Source: Brachypalpus laphriformis
Lineage: Eukaryota; Arthropoda; Insecta; Diptera; Syrphidae
DNA length: 64,000 nt
Assembly (NCBI GenBank): GCA_945910035.1
Contig: OX246754.1
Location: 61,488,678 to 61,552,677, forward strand
Reading direction: 5' to 3'
Shown here: positions 40,957-52,644 of the stretch, one piece after another
How the letters are laid out: the number at the start of each line of letters is the position of its first letter
Position numbering within the stretch: position 1 is the first letter of the stretch
Position numbers and translations under genes: made by a program
The notes under the pieces: generated by a model
What the model saw: the letters and a program-made list of their open reading frames with translations, nothing else
The model's database searches: none
What the model was told of the DNA's origin: nothing

Positions 40957-43260
40957 ACTTACTTACTTACTTAGGTGGCGCTACAGTGCGGGGTGGACCA
41001 GGGCCTCAACTGTTTTGCTTTCATTGACCGCTAAACCCATCTTTGCTGCTCCTCAACCTAAATACTAGCCCGCTGAGTTCTTCCGATTATGTCAATGTCA
41101 TCGGCGTAAGAGAGTAGTTGTACAGACTTGTAAAAGATTATACCTCCGGTGTTGGCTTGTGAGTTTCGTACAATTCTCTCAAGTACTATGTTAAAGAGAT
41201 CGCATGATAGCGCGTCGCCTTGTCTAAGACCTTTCCTGACATCGAACGGTTCGGTGATGTTCTTACCGACTTTGATGGAGCAGCGAGAGTTCTCCATCGT
41301 CATTCTGCACAAATGGATGAGCTTGGCAGGGATGCTAAGACTAGACATGGCTCTGTATAACTCGTCTCTATACACGCTATCATAGGCAACTTTGAAATCG
41401 ATGAAGAGGTGGTGCGTATCGATTTTATATTAATGTGTTTTTTCCAAGATCTGCCGTAGTGCGAATATTTGGTCAATGTTGGACTTTCCCGGCCTGAAAC
41501 CGCACTGATAAGAACCTATCAGGTTGTTTTGCGATCGGTTTTAGGCGTTTAAATAATACGGTAGACGGGATCTTATATGCGATGTTGAGGAGACTTATAC
41601 CTCTGTAATTGGCGCAGTTTAGAGGGTCTCCTTTCTTCAGGATCGGGCAATCGATGCTGAGATTCCATTCATCGGGCATACTTTCGTCCGACCAGATTTT
41701 ACAGATGTGCTGGTGCATGCTCCTTACCAACTCATCTCCTCCTGCCTTGAAAAGTTCAGCGGCAAGGTCGTCGGCTCCAGCAGCTTTGTTGGATTTGAGT
41801 TTATATATCACTATCCTCACTTCATTCTGATCGGGTTGATTGAATGGCTCATTCTGCCTGATAGTGGAATATTGGTCATCATCGCCGTCTTACAGTCTGC
41901 AGAAGTGTTCCTCCCATATCCTTAGCACCGACTGCGATTCTACTACTATTTTGCCATTTTCGTCCCTGCAGGCTTCTGTTCTGGCTTTGAAACCCTGGCA
42001 TGTTCTTTATGTCTTTTGCTAAAATTTTTGAACATACTTCGTGCAATAAAGTCTCTCAATCTCCTCGATCGAGCGCTTCTCATGCTTCTGTTTCTTCTTT
42101 CTGAGAACTCGATGTTCCTCTTTTCTCCTCCGCTCGTAGACCTTGCGAGCAGCTCTAGTCATTCTATGCAGCGCCGCTTTGTACGCCTCTTATTTAGCTG
42201 CATGTGCTTGATGGCATTCCTCATCAAACCAGGGGTTTCGTTGTGGTGGCCGAGAGAAACCCAGTACATCAGAGGCGGCATCTCTGATGGCTTGTTGGCA
42301 ACCGCGTACTACCTATGATAAAGTTTCGCCCCGCCGCAAAGTCGATTAGCCTGAGTCCGTTGTCGGATGTGATGTCGTGCAGGCTGTGCTTTCCGACCAT
42401 GCTACTAAAGACGTCCTTTCTTGCTAGCTTTGCGTTGAAATCACCTAGGACAATTTTAACGTCGTGGCTAGGGCATTGCTCATACGTCTTCTCCAAAGCT
42501 GGTAGAAGCCATCCTTTATCTCGTCGTCCTTCTCCTCGTGAGGGGCGTGAACGCATATTAGGCCAATGTTGGTAAATTTAGCCTTGATACAGATAGTCAT
42601 AAGACGCTCGTTCACATGCCGGAAATTCAAGACTTCTTGACAAGTCCGCACCTGAATAGACGCTGTCATTGTTGTCTGTCGCAATCGCCGTAGTAGATGT
42701 CGCAGTTTTCCATACTCCTTTTGGCCGGCCCATCCCATCGCACTTCTTGGATGGCGGTAATGTCTGCTTCGAGACGCTCTAAGGCCTCCGCGAGTTGTTC
42801 GGCTACACGTGGTTTGTAGAGGGGCCTAACATTCCACGTCCAGACACGAAGATCGTTTTCCTTTTAACATTTGCTTGGGTCGTCAACGGTAAAATCAGCC
42901 CTATCCAAGGCCGTTGGTTTTTTCCTAACCGGAAGTTTTTTACGTGGTAGGGTAGTTAGCCCAACGGCACAACCTGCAACCTGGAGGACCAGATCCTTTT
43001 TTGCAACCCCTAGGACGAGGGACCGGATACACCGATGCCAGTAACCCTCTTCGGGGATATGAGCGCTGCCGTTGGCCCATTAATTGTACCCTGACGTAGT
43101 ATTGAAAATCGTTACAGACATCAGCTCCAAATATTTCGAAGCAGCTCCGGTAAGGTATCCGCTGGTCTGTAAGCGTCATCGTTGATTCCATCGAGAAAAT
43201 TCATTCGCTGCACGTCCTCCTTCTGAGGAGTTCTTGCTAGACTTCTGAGACGCATATTTC
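40957..43260 (-). mobile_element. RTE-clade LINE, family RTE-2, longest copy
   Basis: Minus-strand RTE-2 from a 5' leader (about 43260-42850) to the 3' end with AAGT-type repeats (plus-strand acttacttacttactta at 40957-40973). The 3' cap (ggtggcgctacagtgcggggtgg) is joined directly to upstream sequence at about 41012, so most of the C-terminal region is deleted. Other pieces of the family are at 28702, 33466, 36958 and 49882. Confidence 0.8.
41058..42840 (-). pseudogene. RTE-2 endonuclease/reverse transcriptase ORF
   Basis: Endonuclease pieces 42738-42445 (ICVHAPHEEKDDEIKDGFY) and 42556-42269 (VKIVLGDFNAKLARKDVF, KHSLHDITSDNGLRLIDFA). Linker near 42250-42060 (basic, RAARKVYERRRKEEH type). 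RT: 41820-41473 (SNKAAGADDLAAELFKAGGDELV, ILKKGDPLNCANYRGISLLNIAYK), 41375-41058 (YRDELYRAMSSLSIPAKLI, KGLRQGDALSCDLFNIVLE, LLSYADDIDIIG). Both palm Asp are present. The C-terminal part is deleted. Frameshifts at each junction. Confidence 0.8.
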
Positions 43261-43422
43261 AGCTAATCAGGTCAACAAGAGATGCCTCATCCAGTTAAAC
43301 ATATGCGCACTGAAGTTCACCCAGATGTGCTTACGCAGGTCTGAGTGATCAGCTACACACATGTTATATCGTCAGACTCAGCATACGCTCATCGTTAGTT
43401 CACTATCAGGTAGCTATCCAGG

Positions 43423-43819
43423 AGTGAATTTATTTTTCCCTCTCTGAACTTTCTTTTTCAAAATAAAACACTTTTAAATTATTTTTTCATATAACGTTGT
43501 TTATTGGTTGAACTCCAAAAATGAACTGCTTCACTCACTATTCCAATTCCAACTCTAACATCAAACATTAACATTACAGTACATTTTACGTACAACAAAC
43601 GTAAAAGAGAAACATAGAAAAATAGAAAATAACAGCTCAACAACATGCGTGTGATCAGCCAACTCTCTTCAGCTTTATACAGTTGTAACAGTTGATAGAC
43701 GAAAACATGTTTATTTATGGTGTGATGCTTGAAATCTTACTGTATGCTGATAACATAAGTAACGTTTGCAGTTGTGGTTGCACTTCTACTTTACTCATAG
43801 TAAAGTAGATAATGTAACT
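43423..43819 (-). repeat. 17.6-type element 3' LTR
   Basis: 397 bp, about 98 percent identical by eye to 49269-49664. Begins AGTGAATTTA and ends AATGTAACT on the plus strand. Confidence 0.95.
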
Positions 43820-43830
43820 CCTCCCGCTAT
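43820..43830 (-). other. Polypurine tract of the 17.6-type element
   Basis: On the minus strand tagcgggagg directly precedes the 3' LTR. Confidence 0.55.
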
Positions 43831-44414
43831 AGTATGGACAGAACATGTTGATACCATGTGAAAGTCCATTAGTATTTTGATGGAGACACTTTGTCGTATG
43901 AGTGTTATTTTATACTTATATGTTGATTTACAATTTTTTTTTATAGTACACTTATCTAATATAATATAGAAGCAAATTTAAAGATAAATATAATTTACAT
44001 ATGCTTTAATGTACATAATATGTACATTTGCATATGATTAATATTGAACAAATATGAAAAATAAGTTGTTAACTCAATATCTTAAATACATGTATGTGTA
44101 TATTTTTTACATATATTTTATTTTTGGTAATAATAAAATAATATAAGACTGAATTATTTGAACAATTTTTTTTTTTTGAATAAAGTCTTATGTTACGTTA
44201 CAAATTTAAGTTAGCTTAGTTGTAGTTTATTGGTTGCTTACAATTTTCATAAGTTTGACTGCAACATTTATTCCTATAGATGTTTAGGTATATTGTATAT
44301 ATTTTGTGTATATTCTAGTAATTTATTTTTTATAGTTACACACATCTGTTAAACAAAACAAACAAAAAATTAAAGATCGTTTTCATGATAAATAAAGAAT
44401 GATAATAAGTTTGC

Positions 44415-45300
44415 TTATGGCTTTGATTTGGTAGAGTTTTTTATTGTTTTACCTACTTTTTTTTTCCTGTTAGAATAATCTCTACCTATTAGTTTTGGGT
44501 TAAATTCTACGTTTTTAATTTGGTTTTGATATTTGTATGACCCGTCCTTGTCTTTAAAATATGTTTTGCCTTTCTCTTTAACGTCTTTTATTATATAACG
44601 AAGAAGGTGTTTAATATTATAAAAACCCAAGTTTTTAATAAGTTCTCGTTCTTGATAATTAGGAGGTTCAACACGTGTCTCATTTATCTTTTCGATTCTT
44701 TTTTCTTTATTTTCTTGTACGCGTCTCTTAAGATTTTCCAATTCTGACGCATTTAACGTTGAATAAAGAAGATCGTTGGGTTTATGTTTTGTGGTAGTAT
44801 GAACAGTGTCATTTTATATTTCAACTGCTTTGAAAACCAATGTTTTTTCATCAGTATCTTTGTTTTCTTTATTCAGTTTAAATAATCTTATGTGTTCGTT
44901 TAGAGTTAGGTGAAATCGTTCTATTGCAGAGTTGCTTGTATGGGTATTCGGGGATGTAAAATGGTATATTATGTCTTCCTGGCTTAAGAAATTTTTAATG
45001 TTTGCTGTATTGAACTCATTATCGGCTACTATTTTAGTTGGTTTTCCTAATATTGCAAATCTGTGCTTTAAAATGTCAACTATTGTAAGAGAATTTCTGT
45101 CTGTAATGGGGTGAATGGATACGTGCTTAGTAAATTTGTCAATACAAGTCAGAAACATATTATTTTTGTTGAAAAACCATATGTCTATGTGAATAATTTC
45201 GTTTGGTTTGCTCGGGGTCTCAGAAACCATTAAATTTGGCTTAATTGGATGGCGATCGTATTTGCACATATTGCAAAAGATACAGCTGTTAATGTATTTC
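44415..45300 (-). pseudogene. 17.6-type integrase
   Basis: Frame 45269-44814 continues the integrase after a frameshift near 45300 that cuts the HHCC finger in two (HLKKNHRG in the upstream frame, CIFCNMC in this one). The catalytic core has IHIDIWFF, VADNEFN and SAIERFH (the DDE residues). A TAA near 44814 ends it early, and 44741-44415 is a C-terminal Lys-rich piece (RELIKNLGFYNIKH...). Integrase would join the element's cDNA to the chromosome; two breaks make it non-functional. Confidence 0.8.
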
Positions 45301-47660
45301 TAATCTAAAGTTTGGGAAATAATATATATCTTTTAACTCTAAGTACGTTTCGTCTATTCCTCTATGATTTTTCTTGAGATGAGCTTTCTCAATTAATCCT
45401 AATAAAGTTTCTTTGCATGTTAAATCTTTAAGTATCTTTGTACATCGAAGCATTCTCATACCTGGTGATTTTGAAAAATACCTAACGATCGTTTTTTGAA
45501 ATGCAACAAATATATCGTAATTTTTGCAGTAGATCCCAACGGTTCCTTTAATTGGTAAAATTTCTTTTAGAATTTTCAGAACATAGTCCTCATTATAGTC
45601 TGCTAATGAAATAATTACTCTCCTCTTTTTTTTATATAAAATTTTGTTGGTATAAGAAGTTGATATATTTTTTTCTAAAACAAGCTTGTTTTTGTATATG
45701 TTTAAGGGAGTTTGAGTGATGTAAATGTGATCATCTAAATTTTCAACGCCGCCATGTATTGTTGCTAAATCGGATCTAATCTCAGCACTATCTAAGTTAT
45801 TGATTTCTATGCGACTGAGAAAATCAGCTACGTTGTTCTCCTTACCTTTAATGTAATCTATGTCAAAATTATATTCATTGAGCTTTATTTTCCATCGCTG
45901 TAACTTAGAGTTTGGTTCTCTGAGAGAATTTAACCACACCAACGGTCGATGATCAGTTTGCACTCTAAACTTTCGTCCGAATAAGTATGGTCGAAAATAT
46001 TTGGTCGCCCATACTATACAAAGAAGTTCCTTTTCTATTGTACTATAGTTTATTTCGTGACGGTTTAGGGTCCTAGGGGCAAACGCTATGGGATGTTGAT
46101 TTTGTGATAGGACTGCCCCCAAAGCTGCATTGGTAGCATCTGTGGTCAATGTAAACCCTTTAGTGAAGTCTGGATAAGCCAAAACTGGACAAGTACATAT
46201 AAGAACTTTAAGTTTCTCAAAGGACTCTATATACTGTCTGTCGCTAGTGTGTATTTTGGCGTTTTTCTTTAGGCATCTAGTCATTGGTAGGGTTACTTTA
46301 GAGTAGTCCTTAATGAATTTACGATAGAACCCTGTGACTCCTAAAAAGGATTTTATTTGCTTAATTGACTGAGGAAGCCGAATTTGTTTAATTATTTCAA
46401 TCTTATTGGGATTGGGTTTTATGCCATCCTTGGAAATAATGTGGCCCAAATATTCCGTTTTGTGTTTCAGAAAATTGCATTTATCTATCTGTACTTTGAG
46501 ATTATACTCAAGGAGTCTTTTAAATATTTTTTCCAATGAGTCAATATGCTCTTGAAGCGAAGTTGAAAAAATAAGTATGTCATCAAGGTACACCACACAT
46601 ATTTTATTTATATAGTCACACAAAACCTCATTCATCATCCTTTGAAAGGATGCAGGGGCATTTTTTAATCCAAAGGGCATGCGTGTGAACTCGTAATGTC
46701 CACTCGCTGTGGAAAATGCCGTCTTGTGTCTATCCTCCCTATTAATAGGTATTTGATGGAACCCCTTCGCAAGATCAAGGACGGAAAAATATTGGGCATT
46801 TCCTAATTTCGATAATATATCCTCTATATTGGGAATAGGAAACTTATCCTCTATAGTCACGTCATTCAGTTTCCTATAATCGACTACAATGCGCCATTTT
46901 TGATGACCTGAGTTGTCAATCTTTTTTGGAATAATCCAAATTGGAGCATTGTATGGACTAGTCGAATTAGCTATAATGCCAGAATTTAGCATTTCTGATA
47001 TTTGCTTGTTAACCTCATCCTTATGCGATTCTGGATATCTATATGCTTTAGAAAATATAGGGATGTCATGTTTTGTGGGGATCTTGTGGCAATATTTAAT
47101 AACTGCCGACAGATTGTCACCTTCGAGGTAAAATATTTCCTTATACTTCCGGACAGCACCAAGCAACGAATTGATTTCCTCTTTATTGAGGTTATCGAGT
47201 CTTAATTTGTTAGTAATTATGTTAAAGTTCGGTTTTTCAAAACAAATTTCAGATACACCTTTGCTTAAATTTTGAACTCCATCTAGCGATAATTGAGTCA
47301 GAGAATTACAAAAAATTAAGGGCAAGGTGGTCTCATTTGTAATTAACTGTGACTTTTCAAAGTCAATTCTTGCTTGCAATAGCCTTAGGATGTTGCACCC
47401 AATTATACCATCGAAATCGCTATTCAATTCTGTTTCTAACATCTCTATATTTACCAATGGTCTGTTAAATTCCTTAAAAAGTGGAATGGTTACTTTTGAG
47501 TTAACACAGACATCTGAATTAATTGACTTGATTATCAAAGGAATTCCAAGATCCGTTTTGAAGGAGCTGTGAAATAGTCCTTTTTGGATTAGGGACGTAC
47601 CTGCTCCAGAATCGATTAATAATTTTACAGGGGTAGACTTGGTTTTAACTACTATACTGG
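45289..47660 (-). pseudogene. 17.6-type protease, reverse transcriptase and RNase H
   Basis: The longest frame of the element. The protease active site IDSGAGTS lies near 47605, upstream of the first Met at 47538. Counting from that Met: SPYNAPIWIIPKK near 195, VVDYRKLND near 218, FSVLDLAKGFHQI (Asp near 255), MPFGLKNAPASF near 288, CVVYLDDILIF (YLDD at 317-320), then RNase H with LTTDATNAALGAVLS, IEKELLCIVWA and QTDHRPLVWL, and the start of the integrase finger. This domain order and sequence match the 17.6/297 group. The frame is open to 45289, where a frameshift leads into the integrase. Confidence 0.9.
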
Positions 47661-48798
47661 GAAGAGTTCTGTGGTGGTTAACCGAAAATTTTGAAAAGGT
47701 TGGTCATTGAGATCTTGCGAGCCTTCTGGACAATTTTCTGCTCGCATGTGATCTACTTCCATAACTCTATCTGAATTTCTATTACTGGTTCTTGAAAAAT
47801 CGGAGGGAGAAGGTCTTTGCGAAAGGTTATTCGAGGTATTCGTTCTAAAATATCTGGAATAGTTTTGGTTGTTTTGGTGGTTATAATTTCTATAAGATGC
47901 TGAATTATCTGCTCTTCTATTTTCTGAATTGTTTTGTCGGAAATTGCCTGAATTTAACTGAGACGGTCTCTGAAAATGTTGTTGATTATTTTGGCGAAAA
48001 TGGCTGACATTAGGATTTTGGGGGTGTTCTGGTCTAAAATTGCTATTTCTGAAGTTATAATTGGGTCTACTTTGATGAAAATTATGATTGTGTGTTGGTA
48101 ATACTTTTATTGGATGGAAATGCTCGATAGAAATTGTCTGTATCAACCAAAATAGTTTTCGCTTCCCTAAAGTCAGATGGATTTCTAGCCTGCAGTATTA
48201 ATCCGGGTTCGCTTGGTAGCTTATTGATAAAAAGTTTTAATGTCATTTTTTCATTTTGTTCACTGTTGAACCAGGAAGGAATATCTACAGTGAGACTTGA
48301 TTTTATATTTAATTTAGTCAACAAACTCAATGTATTTTCAAACAAATCTTCAACAGAGGTTTGAAATTCTAAAATTTTTATTTGATTTATAATATTTTCA
48401 ATACTCACATTTATTGAACAATTTAATTTCAAAACCGATTTGATTTCTAGCCAATTTATTGGATTGTTATTATTTATAAGAATTATATTGGCGCGATCTT
48501 TAATTTTTTGTCTTATTTTTAGTTCCAAAAAACGTTTTCAAATTTCATCTATTTGTTCAAAAAATTTGTATACGTAATCTATATGTTTGATAAATAAATC
48601 TAATTCTTCGGGTAACCCAGTAAAATCAGGTGCTTCCTTAATGAGGCTTAACAAATCGAAATTCGTCATACCTGGTTCTCCTCGATGATCCCTGTAGAGT
48701 TGAAGTTCTTGAAAAATATTTGGTCGTGTAGCCTTTTTATTGAGCTTTCTTGTGTATATTTTACACCAAAATATAACTTTTTGTATTTTTAAGTCCAA
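47652..48798 (-). pseudogene. 17.6-type Gag
   Basis: Three frames make one broken gag: 48798-48538 (MTNFDLLSLIKEAPDF, FIKHIDYVYKFFE; capsid start), 48528-48082 (capsid, LFINKLPSEPGLILQARNP) and 48146-47652 (low-complexity Asn/Gln/Arg-rich tail with repeated FRQNN and HFR units, FRPEHPQNPN). The Asn-rich basic C terminus without CCHC knuckles is normal for the 17.6/297 group. Frameshifts near 48535 and 48120 inactivate it. Confidence 0.75.
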
Positions 48799-49257
48799 TA
48801 GATTTTTTTTATTTATTTAATTTTTTACGTTCTAATTTGTTGCTGAACCACTTGTTTTTATCACTATCAGTATTTGCTTTTGAATAAACTTATGCTTACA
48901 TAGATTTAATATTTTTATTTATATTTAACTTCAATTGTCTTTGATTTTTAGATATACCATTAATTAGCTTAGAAGTATTTAAGCACTCAGAATTATTGAT
49001 ATCTTTTTAACAACTATTAATTAATGGTTGTCGGGTTTAGGATTCATTTAATCTTAATTTTTTTTTTATTTATTTATGCATATATATTGTATTTTCAAAA
49101 GACTAATTGCTTTTGCTTCAACTATGGATGTATATTGTTTAATTGTTATCCGTTTTCACTTTTTGCACATAGTTTTATTTATATGTCTATATAAAATACG
49201 TTAATTATTTTAGTTCAACCTTATATATTATTATATTTTTATTATTATTCGTTTTAA

Positions 49258-49269
49258 CCGACTGCGCCA
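49258..49269 (-). promoter_or_regulatory. Primer-binding site of the 17.6-type element
   Basis: On the minus strand tggcgcagtcgg overlaps the last base of the 5' LTR, as in 17.6/297 elements, and fits the 3' end of a serine tRNA. Confidence 0.8.
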
Positions 49270-49664
49270 GTGAATTTATTTTTCCCTCTCTGAACTTTCT
49301 TTTCAAAATAAAACACTTTTAAATTATTTTTTCATATAACGTTGTTTATTGGTTGAACTCCAAAAATGAACTGCTTCACTCACTATTCCAATTCTTACTC
49401 TAACATCAAACATTAACATTACAGTACATTTTACGTACAACAAACGTGAAAGAGAAACATAGAGAAATAGAAAATAACAGCTCAACAACATGCGTGTGAT
49501 CAACCAACTCTCTTCAGCTTTATACAGTTGTAACAGTTGATAGACGAAAACATGTTTATTTATGGTGTGATGCTTGAAATCTTACTGTATGCTGATAACA
49601 TAAGTAACGTTTGCGGTTGTGGTTGCACTTCTACTTTACTCATAGTAAAGTAGATAATGTAACT
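49269..49664 (-). repeat. 17.6-type element 5' LTR
   Basis: 396 bp, AGT...ACT ends, followed outside by the target duplication cagg. Confidence 0.95.
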
Positions 49665-49668
49665 CAGG

Positions 49669-49880
49669 GGGCACCACGGGGAGGTGATGATGTGATTTTG
49701 CCGCGCCTTGGCGTTGTACATATATATTTGTGTATAGTTCGATCTGGCAAAATGCTTCCCGGATAGCGAATAATTCGGCCTGGAACACACTGGCTGTGTC
49801 CGAAAGTCTATATGATTTTGAGCTGTTCAAGGATTCAGAAAGAACACCTGCACCAAAAGGCCACACAATGCTCCATGCCC
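49669..49880 (-). mobile_element. LOA-type RNase H fragment
   Basis: Minus-strand piece with WPFGAGVLSESLNSS and SDTASVFQAELFAIREAF: the second RNase H block with its Glu and the end of the first. No other part of the element is present. It abuts the 17.6-type element on one side and the RTE-2 3' end on the other. Confidence 0.6.
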
Positions 49881-49881
49881 T

Positions 49882-50020
49882 GTCTGTACTACTTACTTAC
49901 TTAGATGGCACTACAGTCCGGGGTGGACCTGGGCCTTACCCAAAAATCTCTCCAACCGACTCGGTCATTAGCCAGCTGCCTCCAGTTGCGGGTGTCAAGT
50001 TGGTTAAGATCGCTTTCCAA

Positions 50021-50062
<42 letters not shown>

Positions 50063-52110
50063 TTTTATTTTTCAAATTCATGTACAGATACATAGATTTT
50101 ACAATATAAATTATACAAATAAATTAAATTTGGCCTTGGTTTGAAACCGTCTACCAGATGCCAACTTTCTATTATTCTTCTTATTCACACAATCTTGATT
50201 AATATATTTAAATGAAAGAATATGAAAACAAAATTAAAACTTTTGGTTATTGGGGTATAAATTTAAAATTTTTGTAAAAGAAATTTAATTGAATTTAATT
50301 AACGCTTTCCAATTGTTTTCAGCACATAAGGTGAGACCTTCCTCTACTGCGTCTTCACTCGGGAATTGATTTGAAGGCTTTTCGGACCGGGGCGTTGATG
50401 TCCTAGCCATCTCAATCGTTGTATGCGTGCTCTTCTGGCCAGGTCGATACCACTGTACAGCTCATAGAGTTCATGATTATATCTTCTCGTCCACTCGACG
50501 TCTATGAAGACGGGTCCATAAATCACTCGAAGAACCTTTCTCTCCAAGTAGCCAAGGCATCCTCATCCGATTTTGATAGGTTCCATGCCTCTGCGCCATA
50601 TAGCAGGACTGGGATGATTAGGGTCTTGTACCTTTGTCGTTCGAGGGAGGACTTTACTACTTAATTGCCTTCTTAGACCATAGGAACAACGGTTGACAAG
50701 ATTGATTCTTCGTTTGATTTCCGTGCTGATGACATCACGCTCTCTTCTCCCAATTAAGTCAATGCCATCCGCGTAGGCGAGTAATTGAACAGACTTTTGA
50801 AATATTGAGCCTCTTATGTTGGCTTGGGAGTTGCGCACAATACTTTCAAGCATGATAATGAAGAAATTGCATGAGGGAGCGTCACCTTGCCCAAATCTTT
50901 TTTTGGCATTAAAGGGTCCGTACGGTCGTTACCGATCTTGATAAAGCAGCGAATTCTCGATTGTCATCCTGCAAATTCGAATAAGTTTGACAGGAATGTC
51001 AAATCTAGACATAGCTCTGTATGGCTCTTCTCGATGTATGCTGTCATATACTGCTTTCAAATCGATAAAAAGGTGGTGGGTATCGATTTTGTGTTCCTGA
51101 GTTTTTTCCTAGATCTGTCGTAGTGTGAATATTTGTTCCATGGTGGACTTTCCTGGTCTAAAACCGCACTGATATGGACCAATCAGCTGGTTAACAAATG
51201 GTTTTAGACATTCACACAACACGGCGGATAAGATCTTGTAAGCGATGTTTAGGGGACTGATGCCCCTTTAATTGGCGTCGTTTAGAGGGTCCCCTTTTTT
51301 GAGGATCAAACGATGCTGAAATTCAGCTCATCGAGCATATCTCACTCATTGGTCCGACCGTATTTTACAGATGAGTTGGTGTGTGCTCCCTACCAAATCA
51401 TCTCCCGCTGTTTTAAAGAGTTCGGCGGGTAGGCCGTCTGCTCCAGCAGCTTTATTTGACTTTAGTTTGGATATCGCTATCCTCACCTCGTCAAGGTCGG
51501 ATGGACGGAAGTATTGCCTATCATTGTTCAGATTGAACACGTTATTCTGCGTGACAGCGGGTTTTTAGTCATCATCGCAGTTAATAGTCTAAATTTTCCT
51601 ACTATATCCTTAGCACCAACTTCGATTCTATAATACCACTAGCGGCATTTCTGACGGCTTTCTGGCAACGTTGCCATTGGATCTGCAAGTCCACAGCTGT
51701 TAGCGATGTAGGACATCTTTGGAGATTGAGAGATACTCAATCGACAAAGGCTTCGGTTTTTTGCGATTGCAGCTGCTCGATGTCAAACGAGCACTGCACT
51801 GAATATCCGCATTCGTACCTTGGCTGCAACCAAGTAGTGGCCCAAGTCTTCATTGGCTCTTCGAAATGTTCGGACACCCAATATACTGGATGAATGCTTT
51901 CCATCGATCGCAATATAATCAGTTTGTTTGACGGAAATATGATCAATAGACTGCCATGTTCCCTTGTGGATTCTGAGGCGAGATAACCCCGTCATTGCTA
52001 CTATAACATTTCGACCCGCCACGAAGTTGATTAGCCTAAATCCATTATATAGTCAATTAATAGGTGCATGGCCTAGATATTTCTGTAGCTTCGTTGGATG
52101 ATCCATTGCA
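49882..52110 (-). mobile_element. RTE-2 copy with internal insertion
   Basis: Minus-strand RTE-2: 3' repeats at 49885-49900 (acttacttacttag), the 3' cap, then, after a 278-bp insert (50025-50302), the C-terminal region (VLRVIYGPVFIDVEWTRRYNHELYELY near 50500), palm AYADGIDLIG (second Asp is Gly) near 50770, fingers SNKAAGADGLPAELFKTAGDDLV near 51440, and the endonuclease end (HKGTWQSIDHISVKQTDYI, FRRANEDLGHYLVAAKVRMRI) at 52022-51737. Frames are heavily broken. Confidence 0.8.
50025..50302 (-). mobile_element. LINE 3'-end insertion with (AAGT)n
   Basis: 278-bp insert inside RTE-2, flanked by a perfect 14-bp duplication cgctttccaattgt (50011-50024 and 50303-50316). The plus-strand edge is nine aagt units (50025-50060). 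Read on the minus strand it is an AT-rich 3' UTR with AATAAA followed by (ACTT)n, so it looks like the short 3' end of a truncated LINE. The source family is not recognised. Confidence 0.75.
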
Positions 52111-52169
52111 TTTGGTTTCCAGTTATCTGATTGGATTATTCTTATAAGTATAAACCTCTTTATTCGGTT

Positions 52170-52500
52170 TTGAATTTGAGAGACGACGTGGGAGTATGCT
52201 TTACCTGTCTAAATGTGTTTTGTGGATTTGGAAAGGCAAACTCTGTAGTGCTCTGCAAGAGTATGGGATTGATGGTTCCCTGTTCATTTTAATTCAATCT
52301 TTATACACAAAATACAGAAGCTTTATTCGGGTAAATGGCGGTAAAGCAATACCTTTCACTATGGGCGTTGAACTACACCAAGGGTGCATTTTGTCATCAC
52401 TTCCCTTTATTGTACATATGGACTGGAACGTGAATAAATCGGAAGTAATGGTCGTTACCAGAACTCTCATTCAGTGTATTTACGATTGATGAAGAGAGCA
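52170..52500 (+). mobile_element. LINE reverse-transcriptase fragment, family unclear
   Basis: A plus-strand frame (52196-52489) reads KLCSALQEYGIDGSLFILIQ, LYTKYRSFIRVNGG and GVELHQGCILSSLPFIVHMDW, the region from the first catalytic block to the RQGCxLSP block of a non-LTR RT, then jumps to VNKSEVMVV, a block normally after the palm. The YxDD region between them is deleted. It does not match the other LINEs here. Confidence 0.5.
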
Positions 52501-52644
52501 ATGTCAGTTTATCCTGTAGAATTGGTCAGGCTGAATATATGTATTTTGAGATTTTGGACAATCTCTTACATATATGTACGTATAAGGCAAGCTTAGTGTT
52601 CAAGCTAAATTATCGGTCTTGGTATGTACAATTGCGTACATTTT

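Larger units (their letters stand above)
43423..49664 (-). mobile_element. 17.6/297-type Gypsy LTR retrotransposon, degenerate
   Basis: 6242-bp LTR element with LTRs of 397 and 396 bp that differ by six substitutions and one indel (by eye). The LTR ends are AGT...ACT, as in the 17.6/297 group. The 4-bp cagg is present on both outer sides (43419-43422 and 49665-49668). It has a serine-tRNA-type PBS, gag, protease, RT/RNase H and integrase in normal order. The 3' 600 bp before the LTR has no open frame, so an envelope gene is absent or lost. All genes carry breaks. Confidence 0.9.

Noticed and set aside
43836..44400. Envelope gene of the 17.6-type element
   Set aside because: The stretch between integrase and the 3' LTR is AT-rich and has no open frame of useful length, no signal peptide and no membrane segment.
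50025..50060. CRISPR-like or regulatory tandem array of aagt units
   Set aside because: The units are 4 bp without spacers, and they sit at the end of a LINE tail with a target duplication. It is a simple repeat.
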